64,000 nucleotides of DNA from Roseiarcus sp963717215 (GCA_963717215.1 CAVQVS010000003.1:217434-281433), one strand, 5' to 3'. Counted from the first letter of the stretch, positions 16,965 to 25,503 are shown. Notes: generated by a model from the letters alone, not told the origin. Program-made: numbers and translations.

Positions 16965-17712
16965 TTACTCCGCTGCCAGGGTTTGCGCGTGACGAGCGTC
17001 TCTATATTCCGCCCGCACCTGCCGCAGAATCTGCGCCGAGGACGCGGCGAAAATTCCGGCCATCATCGCCGCGACGCCAAGATCGGGCCACGCGGTTCCC
17101 CAGACGCCCCCCGCCGCGATCATCACCACCACGTTGCCGATCGCGTCGTTGCGCGAACACAGCCAGACCGACCGCACATTGGCGTCGCGGTTCTTGTAAC
17201 GCATCAGCATCAGCACCGAGGCCAGGTTGGCGGCGACCGCCAGCACCGCGATTCCCCCCATCAATTCGGCGCTCGGCAGACCAAGGATGATCGTGTGGTA
17301 AATCGTCGACCCCAATACCCAGAACGCCATGAGGCTCAGGGATAGGCCCTTGAACAGAGCCGCCGTCGCGCGGGTTCGGAGAATGGCCCCGATCATCGCC
17401 AGTCTCAGCCCATAGGTGAGGGGTGTCGGCGAGAAAATCCAGAGCGTTGGCCTTGAGCGCCTGGGACCCGGCAAGCTGGGCTGCGATCATTTCCGTGAGA
17501 AACATCGCGCCGTTGAGGGCGATCACCGTCCAGACCACGCGCTTGTAACGCGGACCGCGCCCGTCGAAGCGGGGCACGCCCCCGTGACAGCCGCAGGCCG
17601 CATCCGCATCGCAGACAGTTGCGGCGCGGGGCTTCACCGCCTGCGGTTCAGGCAATCGCAGTGCCGGCGGGGCGCAACTGCTATCGCTGAAGTTGCAGCA
17701 ATCGTCGGCCAT
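16965..17712 (-). pseudogene. Second CDF-type cation transporter, disrupted by a one-base insertion
   Basis: The frame from 17712 (MADDCCNFSDSS) carries a Cys-rich metal-binding N terminus (CDADAACGCHGG), then membrane segment VVWTVIALNGAMFLTEMIA and ANALDFLADT. It then leaves frame at a CCCC run near 17420. Removing one C restores LTYGLRLAMIGAILRTRAT and all remaining helices to RHAQTLAAE at 16965, including the site motif SRNDAIGNVVVM. The restored protein would be about 248 residues, the size of short CDF relatives near merR genes. The homopolymer position makes a sequencing indel at least as likely as a true mutation. Ribosome site AAAGGAG precedes the ATG. Confidence 0.75.
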
Positions 17713-17739
17713 GGCCGCTCCTTTTCAGAGTTCGCCGCG

Positions 17740-17770
17740 AGGATAGAACCTCTAGCGACTAGAGGTGCAA
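17740..17770 (-). promoter_or_regulatory. MerR-type promoter/operator with 19-bp spacer
   Basis: Read on the minus strand: -35 TTGCAC (17765-17770), a 19-bp spacer, then -10 TATCCT (17740-17745). The spacer and -35 edge contain the dyad ACCTCTAG-TCG-CTAGAGGT (17748-17766). The over-long spacer filled by a dyad is the hallmark of promoters untwisted by MerR-family activators. It points at the two efflux genes, and the merR gene starts 12 bp beyond the -35 on the other strand. Confidence 0.85.
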
Positions 17771-17781
17771 GAGGCTCAAAA

Positions 17782-18276
17782 ATGGAAATTTCAATTGGCG
17801 AGTTGTCCCGCCGAACGCGCGTGAAGGCGCCTACTATTCGCTATTACGAATCGGTCGCCCTGATGCCTGCGCCACTTCGCAGCGAAGGCAACCAACGCCG
17901 CTATGGCGAGGCCGAAGCGTCCAGGCTCACCTTCATTCGTCACGCCCGCGGGCTGGGATTCGAAATTGACGCGATCCGTGCGTTGCTCGCGTTACAGGAC
18001 AATCCGAGTCAGCCATGTACGACAGCCGACCGCATCGCCCGGGCGCGACTTGCCGACATCAGGCAGCGGATTCGCAGCCTTAAGGCTCTCAAAGCCGAGT
18101 TGGAATTGATGATCAAGGGATGCCGCCACGGCCATATCGCGACATGTCGCGTGATCGAGGTTCTCGCCGATCATGGTCAATGCGCTCATGACGAGCATGA
18201 GCCGCGACCCGACTGCGACGTCCGCAGTCGCGGTTCGGAATGTCCGGTTGACGTCGAAGCCTGTCAGGCTGATTGA
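17782..18276 (+). CDS. MerR-family metal-responsive regulator (CadR/ZntR/PbrR group)
   Basis: 164 residues from MEISIGELSRRTRVKAPTIR. The winged HTH has the family signature TIRYYESVALMPAP and EGNQRRYGEAE. A dimerisation helix follows (ADIRQRIRSLKALKAELELM), then a Cys/His-rich metal-sensing tail: GCRHGHIATCRVIEVLADHG, then CAHDEH, CDVRSRGSECP and EACQAD. The tail is longer than in many relatives and resembles a Zn/Cd/Pb sensor; the metal cannot be decided. It is divergent from the efflux operon and almost certainly binds the dyad at 17748-17766, also controlling itself. Confidence 0.88.
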   Translation: MEISIGELSRRTRVKAPTIRYYESVALMPAPLRSEGNQRRYGEAEASRLTFIRHARGLGFEIDAIRALLALQDNPSQPCTTADRIARARLADIRQRIRSLKALKAELELMIKGCRHGHIATCRVIEVLADHGQCAHDEHEPRPDCDVRSRGSECPVDVEACQAD

Positions 18277-18456
18277 GTTTGGCCCTAGGGCCGCGGCCAT
18301 CAAGGCAAGCGGATCCCCTTTACGTCTTAATTCATTGATTTAGCGACCATGTTGCAAAACAAACTGAAATCGTATCGACATTTGTTTGTGTTTTATAGAA
18401 TGTTGGCTATTATGTCTCCTTTTACCCGATATCCGGGTCGCGTGAAGGAGATTTGC

Positions 18457-19047
18457 ATGGTTGAAGAGAAGGCGCCGGTTCGGCGCCGGCGGTTGGGCGC
18501 GCATGGCTCGATGTTCCGGCGGAGGCGCATCTTCGCGAGCCTGCGCGAGGGCTACACCTATGACGAGATCGCGGCCGAAGAGCGCGTGAGCCCCTCACGC
18601 ATCCGGCAGATCGTCTCGCAGGAGTTGCAGCAACGGGCCGTCGACAGCGGGGCCGAACATGCGAAGCTGCAATTGGACCGCCTGGCTCCCGCGATCCAGC
18701 TCGGGGCCGAAGGCATCGCGGCTGGCGACATTTCCGCGATTGCGCCCTACCTCAAGGCGCTCGACCGGCTTGACCGCTACCAGACCGTCGCCAGCGCCAA
18801 CCAGATTTATGACGATGAAGCGCGCAAGAAGCTCATGGACAAGGTCAACCGCATGGCGGAGAACCTTGGCATCGATCCGGCCTTCGAAGCGGCGGTGAAG
18901 GCGCACTTGCAGAAGACCGGCCAGATTCCCGCCGATGAGCCGGGCGAGGCCGAAGGGGAGGAGGCGGAGGCCATGGGGGCATCCGACGTCATGCAAGAGG
19001 CGAACACGCCTGAGGCGACCCATTGGGGAGGCTGGGGCGGGGGCTAG
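18457..19047 (+). CDS. Stand-alone sigma-region-4-like HTH DNA-binding protein
   Basis: 196 residues from MVEEKAPVRRRRLGAHGS; GAAGGAGA six bases upstream supports it over a longer frame beginning at 18349. An HTH of the sigma70 region-4 / terminase-small-subunit type is visible: FASLREGYTYDEIAAEERVS followed by PSRIRQIVSQEL. Then comes a helical segment (IAPYLKALDRLDRYQ) and an acidic, Gly/Trp-ending tail (THWGGWGGG). No catalytic domain is present and there are no phage neighbours. The AT-rich leader and the repeat array directly downstream suggest it is a mobile or regulatory orphan. Its targets could be those repeats, but that is inference. Confidence 0.55.
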   Translation: MVEEKAPVRRRRLGAHGSMFRRRRIFASLREGYTYDEIAAEERVSPSRIRQIVSQELQQRAVDSGAEHAKLQLDRLAPAIQLGAEGIAAGDISAIAPYLKALDRLDRYQTVASANQIYDDEARKKLMDKVNRMAENLGIDPAFEAAVKAHLQKTGQIPADEPGEAEGEEAEAMGASDVMQEANTPEATHWGGWGGG

Positions 19048-19102
19048 GATTTTTTTTACTCCAAACGGTCGTAACCCATTGAAAGGATTGATTCCGAAAA
19101 AA

Positions 19103-19180
19103 TAAACGCCAGTAAACGTCAGCATTTTTACTAGCGTTTACTAGCGTTTAAGCGCGTTTATTGGCGCTTATTTGCGTATG
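19103..19180. repeat. Array of 10-bp phased GCGTTTA repeats
   Basis: Five consecutive 10-bp units run from 19131: CTAGCGTTTA, CTAGCGTTTA, AGCGCGTTTA, TTGGCGCTTA, TTTGCGTATG. Two inverted copies of the core (TAAACGC at 19103, TAAACGT at 19113) sit just before, and another GCGTTTA follows at 19200. Spacing of one helical turn puts every copy on the same DNA face, as in iterons or multi-site regulator platforms. It lies between the orphan HTH gene and lipA. Confidence 0.7.
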
Positions 19181-19275
19181 AGGCCCACGCCGTCAGGGCG
19201 CGTTTACGCGGAGTCCGCGGTCCGCGTCGACGACGCGACGTTTGACCGACCCTCGGGCCAACCCTACATAAAGTC

Positions 19276-20268
19276 ATGACCCGGCTCATCGACCTGACCG
19301 AACCGCGACCGAGCCTGCGCCATCCCGAGAAGGCGCACCGGCCGGACCAGCCGGTCGCCCGCAAGCCGCCCTGGATCCGTGTGCGCGCGCCGGGCTCGCC
19401 GGTGTTCGCCGAGACCTTGAGCCTCGTGCGCGAATTCAAGCTCGCAACCGTCTGCGAGGAGGCGCGCTGTCCCAACATCGGCGAGTGCTGGGACAAGCGC
19501 CACGCCACCTTCATGATCATGGGCGACACCTGCACCCGCGCCTGCGCCTTCTGCAATGTGCGCACCGGCCTGCCGGGCGCGCTCGACGAGGACGAGCCTC
19601 GGCGCGTCGGGGACGCGGTCGCGAAGCTCGGCCTTGCGCATGTCGTTATAACCTCGGTCGACCGTGACGATCTCGCCGACGGCGGGGCAGGGCATTTCGC
19701 GCGCACCATCGCCGCCATCCGCCGCGCTGCGCCAGAAACGACAGTCGAGGTCCTGACGCCGGATTTCCTGCGCAAGGAGGAGGCGCTCGAGGCGGTCGTC
19801 GCGGCGAAGCCCGACGTGTTCAACCACAATCTCGAAACCGTGCCGTCGAAATATCTGACGGTCAGGCCCGGCGCGCGCTATTTCGCGTCGCTGCGGCTGC
19901 TCGAGCGCGCCAAGGAGCTGGATCCTTCGCTGTTCACCAAGTCGGGCATGATGGTGGGCCTGGGCGAACAGCGCAACGAAGTGCTGCAGGTGATGGACGA
20001 CATGCGTGCGGCCAGGATCGATTTTCTCACCATCGGCCAATATCTGCAGCCGACACCGAAGCACCACGCGGTCGAGCGGTTCGTCGACCCGGAGGAATTC
20101 GCCGAATACGCGGCGATCGGCGCGGCCAAGGGCTTCCTGCTCGTGTCATCGTCACCGTTGACTCGCTCGTCGCACCACGCAGGCGACGATTTCGCGCGGC
20201 TTCGCGCCGCGCGCATGGCGGGTTTGAACGCCGACATCAGCGTTGACCCATCGCCGATGAGGCTGTAG
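19276..20268 (+). CDS. lipA: Lipoyl synthase
   Basis: A 330-residue radical-SAM enzyme inserting two sulfurs into octanoyl chains on lipoyl domains of pyruvate and oxoglutarate dehydrogenases. Two iron-sulfur motifs are complete: the auxiliary cluster C-x4-C-x5-C in CEEARCPNIGEC, and the radical SAM CTRACAFCNV. Other hallmarks are GDTCTRACAF, the VDRDDLADGGAGHF stretch, FNHNLETV and the C-terminal RSS motif SPLTRSSHHAGDDF. Length is usual. ATG at 19276 is the only early start in frame. It directly precedes tRNA-Lys. Confidence 0.97.
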   Translation: MTRLIDLTEPRPSLRHPEKAHRPDQPVARKPPWIRVRAPGSPVFAETLSLVREFKLATVCEEARCPNIGECWDKRHATFMIMGDTCTRACAFCNVRTGLPGALDEDEPRRVGDAVAKLGLAHVVITSVDRDDLADGGAGHFARTIAAIRRAAPETTVEVLTPDFLRKEEALEAVVAAKPDVFNHNLETVPSKYLTVRPGARYFASLRLLERAKELDPSLFTKSGMMVGLGEQRNEVLQVMDDMRAARIDFLTIGQYLQPTPKHHAVERFVDPEEFAEYAAIGAAKGFLLVSSSPLTRSSHHAGDDFARLRAARMAGLNADISVDPSPMRL

Positions 20269-20303
20269 GCACGGGGCTCGACACGCCTTCGGGCGCTTCG
20301 GGC

Positions 20304-20379
20304 GAGCGCGTAGCTCAATAGGTAGAGCATCTGACTTTTAATCAGAGGGTCGTGGGTTCGATTCCCACCGCGCTCACCA
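20304..20379 (+). tRNA. tRNA-Lys (anticodon TTT)
   Basis: 76 bases including an encoded CCA. The acceptor stem GAGCGCG pairs with CGCGCTC. The D-arm is TAGCTCAATAGGTAGAGCA, the anticodon stem TCTGA/TCAGA encloses loop CTTTTAA (anticodon TTT), and the T-arm is GTGGGTTCGATTCCCAC. All stems pair perfectly. It lies 35 bp after lipA, at the left edge of the accessory region. I found no second copy of its 3' end that would mark an integrated element. Confidence 0.97.
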
Positions 20380-20589
20380 ACCATATCGGAGCGAGGTTCG
20401 TCTCCTCAGAGCAGCCGTCGAACAAGGCCTGCGCTGAAGGCCTATGTCGATGGCGGCAACAACATCTATCCGACGGCGCGGCCGATCGACAGCCTCGACC
20501 ATCTGGTGGCGCCAAGTGTTGCCGTAATTGGCGTTCGCCAGCACAATGACGGGCGCTTGCGGCGTCGGCATCGCCGGCGCGGCCGCCAT

Positions 20590-21064
20590 GCTGAGGGCAG
20601 TGGACGCAAAGTCATGTTTGCATTCAACCTCACGGGCGAGATCCACGAATGCGCCGTCGCCACGATATCGTGGAGAACCTCGGCGGCACGTGTGTGATGG
20701 CGAGCCTGAATTCATTGGGCGCCGTCGGCATGATCGCGCTCGGGCGCCACACCCGCTTACCCATCCACGCGCACAGGACCGATTGGGGCTACTTGTCGCG
20801 CCATCCCGCTCTCGGCTGGTCTTACGTCGCCTGGCAGAAAATCTGGCGCCTCGCCGGCGTCGATCACATGCACGTCAACGGGCTCGCCAACAAATTCAGC
20901 GAATCCAGCGAGAGCGTGATCGCCTCGGCCCGCGCCTGCCTCACGCCAATGTTCGCCGCGAAGCCTTGTACTGTCATGCCAGTGTTTTCTTCCCGTCGAT
21001 CGGCTCGGCAGGCAGCGGGGACACTCGCAGCCCTGGCTCGACCGATCTCATTTTCGCTGCCGAC
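20590..21064 (+). pseudogene. Remnant of a RuBisCO-like protein (OiaX-type RLP)
   Basis: Pieces in shifting frames read KVMFAFNLTGEIHE, then RRRHDIVENLGGTCVMASLN, GWSYVAWQKIWRLAGVDHMH, VNGLANKFSESSESVIASAR, ACLTPMF and VMPVFSS. These match the C-terminal barrel of RuBisCO-like proteins that act on sugar-acid phosphates, such as OiaX in D-apionate breakdown (family recall). The N-terminal half is absent, at least two frame breaks occur, and the end runs at STDLIFAA straight into the next remnant. Upstream, 20410-20585 has a short open stretch (VDGGNNIYPTARPIDSLDHL) that I cannot place. Confidence 0.65.
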
Positions 21065-21620
21065 GCGGTCGTCACGGCGGTGCCGGACCGGCTGATCGGG
21101 AAGATCCTCAAGACCTTCGTCAAGGAGCTCCGCACCGGCGCCAAGGTTGTCAAGCTTGACGCGGCGGCTCCGCACGCGGGCGAATTGCCCGAGCGCGACG
21201 ACATCACCTATTTCGTCACGGATTCGCAATACGCCGAATGCGAGGCGATCGCGCGTGAGATTTATAAGCCTGTGATGCGCGCGCACCGATGCACGGTCGA
21301 GGAGCTCGCCATTCTTGAACCGGCGCTTTCAGACACGGTCGGCGCGACATTCGCGCTTGCTCTGGGAGAAGCCACGGACGAGGCCGTCCGCCGCGGCGTG
21401 CCGAAGCAAGCGGCGATCGACTTCACCATCGGCCATCTCAACATCGAGCTTGCGATCGCGTCCGGGATTTTTCCGAAAGGCAAGTTCTCGGACGGCGCCC
21501 TGCAGGCGATCGATAACGGCGAAGCCGGTCATCTGCCGCGACGGGTGGCTCGATCGCGTTTTTGCCCCGGCGGCTGTGCTTAAGTCGGTCAACGATTTTT
21601 GCGAGGTCGCGGCCCATTAG
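21065..21620 (+). pseudogene. Remnant of a PGDH_C-family D-apionate oxidoisomerase-like gene (ApnO-like)
   Basis: The frame continues DAVVTAVPDRLIGKILKTFV, LDAAAPHAGELPERDDITYF, RAHRCTVEELAILEPALSDT, GEATDEAVRRGVPKQAAIDF and GHLNIELAIASGIF. After a frame break it ends GWLDRVFAPAAVLKSVNDF. This is the PGDH_C domain found in ApnO. The N-terminal nucleotide-binding part is lost, and the segment that normally follows TYFVT (with HPCHPP) is deleted. It is fused at its 5' end to the RuBisCO-like remnant. The gene pair belongs to D-apionate catabolism in known clusters, which informs the reading of the neighbouring operon. Confidence 0.6.
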
Positions 21621-21657
21621 CAAATCAGCCAGCAGCCGCGCCCCTTCGCCGTAAGCC

Positions 21658-22440
21658 TCAAGACATGATCAGGCCGCCGTCAACATTGATGGTTTGCCCT
21701 GTGATGTAAGAGGCGTCGTCGCTCGCCAGAAACGTGACGAGCCCCGCGACGTCCTCGCCGCTGCCCGCCCGACCCATTGGGATGCTGCGCACCCACTCGG
21801 CCATAAGCTCCCCCGGCTTATAGTCTCCGAGGAGCTGGCCCCACGCCTTGTCGTTATAGGCCCACATATCCGTATCGATGATGCCCGGACAGAAGGCGTT
21901 GACCGTAATCTTCTCCTTCGCGACCTCCTTTGCGAGGCTCTGGGTAATTCCGACCACGCCGAACTTCGAGGCGGCATAGTGGGGCGTGTAGATGAAGCCC
22001 TGTCGCGCTTGTCCTGAGGCAGTGTTGATAATGCGGCCGCCGTGTCCGTGTTTACGAATTCGGGCGATGGCCTCCTGACAGCAGAGGAACACGCCCGTTG
22101 TATTCACGGTGAGCACCGTGTTCCATTCCTCTTCAGTCATGTCCTCGAGTTTTGCGATCGTGATGACGCCAGCGTTCTGAATGGACACATCTACGGCGCC
22201 GAATGCTTGCTCGGCCGCGTCGTAAAGCGTCACTACGTCTTTCTTCTTCGTGACGTCCGCAATATGCGCGATGGCTTTTCCGCCGGCCTTCGCGATATCG
22301 GCGGCGATCCGCTCGCAGGCAGTCTCGTTAGCAGACACAACGACAGCTGCGCCTTCTCGAGCGAAACGCCTTGCGAGTGCGGCTCCAATGCCACGGCTCG
22401 CGCCCGTGATGACGACGGTTTTTCCTTCAAATCGAGACAT
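21658..22440 (-). CDS. SDR-family sugar/polyol dehydrogenase
   Basis: 260 residues, classical short-chain dehydrogenase. Nucleotide site TGASRGIGAALARRFA; structural NAG in IQNAGVIT; catalytic Ser in NTASGQARQG; YAASK for the Tyr-Lys pair; C terminus ASYITGQTINVDGG. It should oxidise a secondary alcohol or reduce a ketose with NAD(P). Its start is 33 bp after the SorC stop, so it forms a two-gene operon with that regulator and is divergent from the transketolase-kinase-transport genes. The substrate is probably an intermediate of the same sugar, not assignable from sequence. Confidence 0.85.
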   Translation of the reverse strand: MSRFEGKTVVITGASRGIGAALARRFAREGAAVVVSANETACERIAADIAKAGGKAIAHIADVTKKKDVVTLYDAAEQAFGAVDVSIQNAGVITIAKLEDMTEEEWNTVLTVNTTGVFLCCQEAIARIRKHGHGGRIINTASGQARQGFIYTPHYAASKFGVVGITQSLAKEVAKEKITVNAFCPGIIDTDMWAYNDKAWGQLLGDYKPGELMAEWVRSIPMGRAGSGEDVAGLVTFLASDDASYITGQTINVDGGLIMS

Positions 22441-22473
22441 AGATGTTCTCCCCGTGATCGTATGGTGAACCGC

Positions 22474-23421
22474 TCACAACAGTTTTTCCGCGGTGAATTT
22501 GTCGGTGATGAGCATGTTGACGAGCTTGCCCCTGAGGCAGGCCCGGATCGCCTCGACCTTGCGATCGCCGCCGGCAACGGCGATCGCCCGCGGTGTTGCT
22601 TTCAGCTCTTCCAGCGTGATGCTGATAACGCGATCGTCGAGCGGCCCATGCACAGGAGAGCCCTCGTGATCAAAGAACCGTAAACCAATGTCACCGACGG
22701 CGCCGCGCCTTGCCAGATCGCGCAACTCATCATCGGTGAACGCATTGCCGGAATTAGCGAGCATAACCGACGGCTGGAGCGCGCCGATACCCACGAGGGC
22801 GACTGTGAGGCGACGAAACTGATCCATCGCGGCGCGGACGTACAGGTCGCCAAGCATCACGAGCCGCGCCGCCGACGAACTCACTACCGCTTGCGCGGGC
22901 AGAAGCTGTGCCTCCGCTCCGGTAAGCGCGGCGAGGCGCGTGGTGAGTTGCGTCGCGTGGCTTTGGACCGAAGGGTTGCCGATGCCGCCCAGCGTCTGAA
23001 CCACGCGTTCCGCACGCAACCGCTTTGCGGGATGAATCGCATCCACCATCCGCAGCAGAGACGCGCTCCAGGACGAAATCCCGATGACGTCTCCTTCATC
23101 AAGCGTCGCCTCCAAATAGTGAGCGGCGGCGCCGCCAATGGCGGAAAGGATGGCTTCCTCCCGGTCCTCGAAACATTCGGCGACGATTGCCTCGTTTAAG
23201 CTATAGCGGTCGCGCAAAGCGGTTTCGAACTGCGGGTAAGTGCCGCGGGGCGCCGCGATTGAAACACGGATAACCCCCTCTTCCTCGGCACGCTTCAACA
23301 AACGTGAAACAGTCGCCTGAGAGACATGCAGCCGCTTCGAGATGTCGGCCTGCTTGATCTTTTCCTCGTGGTAGAGTTGAGCGACGCGGAGCATCATCCG
23401 CAATTCGTCAGTTCTGCTCAT
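22474..23421 (-). CDS. SorC-family sugar-binding transcriptional regulator
   Basis: 315 residues. The N-terminal HTH (AQLYHEEKIKQADISKRLHV, SQATVSRLLKRAEEEG) is typical of SorC/EryD-type regulators. The C-terminal part is the sugar-phosphate-binding domain (VVQTLGGIGNPSVQSHATQL; ALVGIGALQPSVML; AVAGGDRKVEAIRACLRGKL). It should sense a phosphorylated sugar of the pathway encoded alongside. A near-perfect palindrome lies 26 bp before its start and a matching one lies before the divergent transketolase gene. This supports autoregulation plus control of the catabolic operon. Confidence 0.9.
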   Translation of the reverse strand: MSRTDELRMMLRVAQLYHEEKIKQADISKRLHVSQATVSRLLKRAEEEGVIRVSIAAPRGTYPQFETALRDRYSLNEAIVAECFEDREEAILSAIGGAAAHYLEATLDEGDVIGISSWSASLLRMVDAIHPAKRLRAERVVQTLGGIGNPSVQSHATQLTTRLAALTGAEAQLLPAQAVVSSSAARLVMLGDLYVRAAMDQFRRLTVALVGIGALQPSVMLANSGNAFTDDELRDLARRGAVGDIGLRFFDHEGSPVHGPLDDRVISITLEELKATPRAIAVAGGDRKVEAIRACLRGKLVNMLITDKFTAEKLL

Positions 23422-23446
23422 TGTGTCTCGGCGGTCAGCGCGATCG

Positions 23447-23462
23447 GCGCATAAATATGCGC
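23447..23462. promoter_or_regulatory. Candidate SorC operator 1
   Basis: GCGCATA-AA-TATGCGC: 7-bp arms round an AA centre, 26 bp upstream of the sorC start codon. It shares the 12-base core GCATAAATATGC with the site at 23642, and I saw no further copy in the window. Confidence 0.75.
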
Positions 23463-23594
23463 TATTGCATCAAAAATCAATCCTCAATCGATCTTTTACG
23501 GATCTTTCACGATCGTTGTTCGCTGATTATTCCGCGCTGCAACGCACAATAGCGCCATAGCGCGAGGCAGGAATCATCAGACTACCGCATGCGC

Positions 23595-23623
23595 TTGACA
23601 AGCACCTTCGCTATCGATATTCT
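23595..23623 (+). promoter_or_regulatory. Sigma70-type promoter of the catabolic operon
   Basis: TTGACA (23595-23600), a 17-bp spacer, then TATTCT (23618-23623). This is a near-consensus promoter pointing at the transketolase gene. The palindrome at 23642 would fall about 15-20 bp past the expected start point, a classic repressor position. Confidence 0.7.
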
Positions 23624-23641
23624 TGCAATTAGATGCAGTAG

Positions 23642-23655
23642 TGCATAAATATGCA
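23642..23655. promoter_or_regulatory. Candidate SorC operator 2
   Basis: TGCATA-AA-TATGCA, perfect 6-bp arms, immediately before the GGGAGG ribosome site of the transketolase gene. Its core is identical to operator 1. Confidence 0.75.
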
Positions 23656-23669
23656 GGGAGGAGCGCGCT

Positions 23670-24545
23670 TTGAACCTTTCGTCTCACGCCGATATCCGAC
23701 CGGGATTAGCTACGCCGCTTGCGGCCTCGCTCAGCTCGGACGAGCGCGTGGAAAAGCTTCGAAGCCAAGCGCAGCGCGTCCGTCGAAGCGTTATCGAGAT
23801 GATCGGGCGCGCCCGGCTTGGCCACATCGGCGGCGATTTCTCGGTCAGCGATATACTGACCACCCTGTTCTTCTCGGTGTTGCGGGTCGACCCCACAAAC
23901 CCAAGCTCGCCGCAGCGAGACCGTTTCATCCTCAGCAAGGGTCATTGCGCGGCAGCGCTTTATTCGACGCTCGCGTTGCGCGGGTTCTTTCCGGTCGAGA
24001 AGCTGAAGACCTTTCTCGAGCCCTTGTCGCCGCTGAACGGTCATCCGAACCGGCGGAAGGTTCCAGGCGTTGAAGCGAATACGGGGCCCCTCGGTCACGG
24101 TTTGCCTATCGGCGTCGGTATCGCAATCGGCGGCAAGCTCGCCAATGCCGGTTGGCGAACCTTTGTCGTGCTCGGCGACGGCGAATTGCAGGAAGGTTCC
24201 AACTGGGAAGCGGCGATGTACGCCGGCCATCGCAAGCTCGACAATCTGGTCGCGGTCGTCGACCGCAATCGGCTGCAGCAGGGCGCACGCACCGAGGACA
24301 CGAACCAGCTTGAGCCGCTCGGCGACAAATGGCGAGCTTTCGGATGGGACGTCGTCACCATTGATGGCCACGACCATGCCGCGCTTTACGAAGCCTTGTC
24401 TTCCCCGCACCCGGGCAGACCACGTTGCGTGATCGCCAACACCATCAAGGGCAAGGGCGTGTCGTTCATCGAGGACCGCGTCGAGTGGCACCACAAGGTG
24501 CCGACGCCGGAACAGGTCGAACTCGCGCTCAAGGAGCTCGCGTGA
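23670..24545 (+). CDS. Transketolase N-terminal subunit (split transketolase)
   Basis: 291 residues with a TTG start, eight bases after GGGAGG. It carries the ThDP-binding half: GHIGGDFSVSDILTTLFF, FILSKGHCAAALYSTLA, NTGPLGHGLPIGVGIAIG, and the metal motif VLGDGELQEGSNWEAAM with VDRNRLQQ. It pairs with the following gene to make the full enzyme. In apiose-degrading bacteria similar split subunits (AptA/AptB) act on apulose 4-phosphate. The same shape also serves ordinary ketose phosphates, so the substrate is inferred only from context. The stop overlaps the next start (ATGA). Confidence 0.88.
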   Translation: MNLSSHADIRPGLATPLAASLSSDERVEKLRSQAQRVRRSVIEMIGRARLGHIGGDFSVSDILTTLFFSVLRVDPTNPSSPQRDRFILSKGHCAAALYSTLALRGFFPVEKLKTFLEPLSPLNGHPNRRKVPGVEANTGPLGHGLPIGVGIAIGGKLANAGWRTFVVLGDGELQEGSNWEAAMYAGHRKLDNLVAVVDRNRLQQGARTEDTNQLEPLGDKWRAFGWDVVTIDGHDHAALYEALSSPHPGRPRCVIANTIKGKGVSFIEDRVEWHHKVPTPEQVELALKELA

Positions 24546-25502
24546 TGAACGCACCCGTTCAAAACCCTCTTCCAACGTTCGATTGCCGCGTCGCCTTCGC
24601 AGAGACGCTGATCGAGCTTGCGAAGGTCGACGAACGCATCGTCGCGGTCTGCAACGACAGCGTCGGCTCGAGCAACCTTGTCGGCTTCCAGAAACTGTTC
24701 CCGGATCGTCTGGTCAACGTCGGCATCGCCGAGCAGAACATGGTTGGCGTGGCTGCAGGCCTCGCCAACGCCGGCTTCATTCCCTTCGTCTGCGGCGCCG
24801 GCCCCTTCCTCACGGGCCGCGCGCTCGAGCAGATCAAGGTCGATGTCGCCTACAACAATTTTCCGGTCGTTCTCTGCGGCATGAGTCCAGGCATGGCTTA
24901 TGGCGAGCTCGGCCCCACTCATCATTCGATCGAGGACCTCAGCTGGCTCCGCGCTATTGATGGACTCGGAATCGTCGTCCCGGCTGACCCTGCTCAGACG
25001 AGCGCTGCCGTACGCTGGGCTGCCGCCGCGGGAAGCCCTTGCTACATTCGCGTAGGCCGCACCAAGGTTCCGGCGGTCACGCCTGATGGCGCCGACGCCT
25101 TCGGCTTTGGCCGGGCGGACGTGTTGCGCGAGGGCAAGGATTTGTCCTTGGTTGCGACGGGAGCGATGGTCTCTCGGGCGCTCGCCGCAGCGGACGCTCT
25201 TGCCGGCCAGGGCCTGAAGGCGCGCGTACTCAACGTCTCGACCATCAAACCGCTCGACGAGACGGCGATCGTCGCGGCGGCGCGCGAAACAGGCGCAATC
25301 GTGACGATCGAGGAGGCAGTGGTTCAGGGCGGACTTGGCGCCGCGGTTGCCCAGACGGTCGTGCGCCACGCGCCCGTCCCGATGCGCATCCTCGGCGTCA
25401 CAAGCTTTGCCCCGACGGGGACCGCAGAGTTCCTCTTCGATCACTTCGGCCTCAATTCCGCAAGGCATCGTCGCCGCCGCGCTCGAACTGAAGAAGCCGT
25501 AA
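24545..25502 (+). CDS. Transketolase C-terminal subunit, frame break near its end
   Basis: ATG at 24545 overlaps the previous stop. The pyrimidine-binding half is visible: VGIAEQNMVGVAAGLANAGF, with the catalytic Glu of the pyrimidine site; AYGELGPTHHSIEDLSWLRA; and YIRVGRTKVP. The C-terminal domain follows (LSLVATGAMVSRALAAADAL, VTIEEAVVQGGLGAAVAQ). At about 25457 (CTCAATTCCG) the frame slips. Removing one base gives PQGIVAAALELKKP and stop at 25502, which fits both the family and the next start at 25504. As written, the frame runs on out of register to 25735. Confidence 0.82.
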
Positions 25503-25503
25503 G

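Noticed and set aside
20304..20379. tRNA-Lys as the attachment site of an integrated element
   Set aside because: I could not find a repeated copy of the tRNA 3' end at the far side of the accessory region, and the integrase remnant is 14 kb away.
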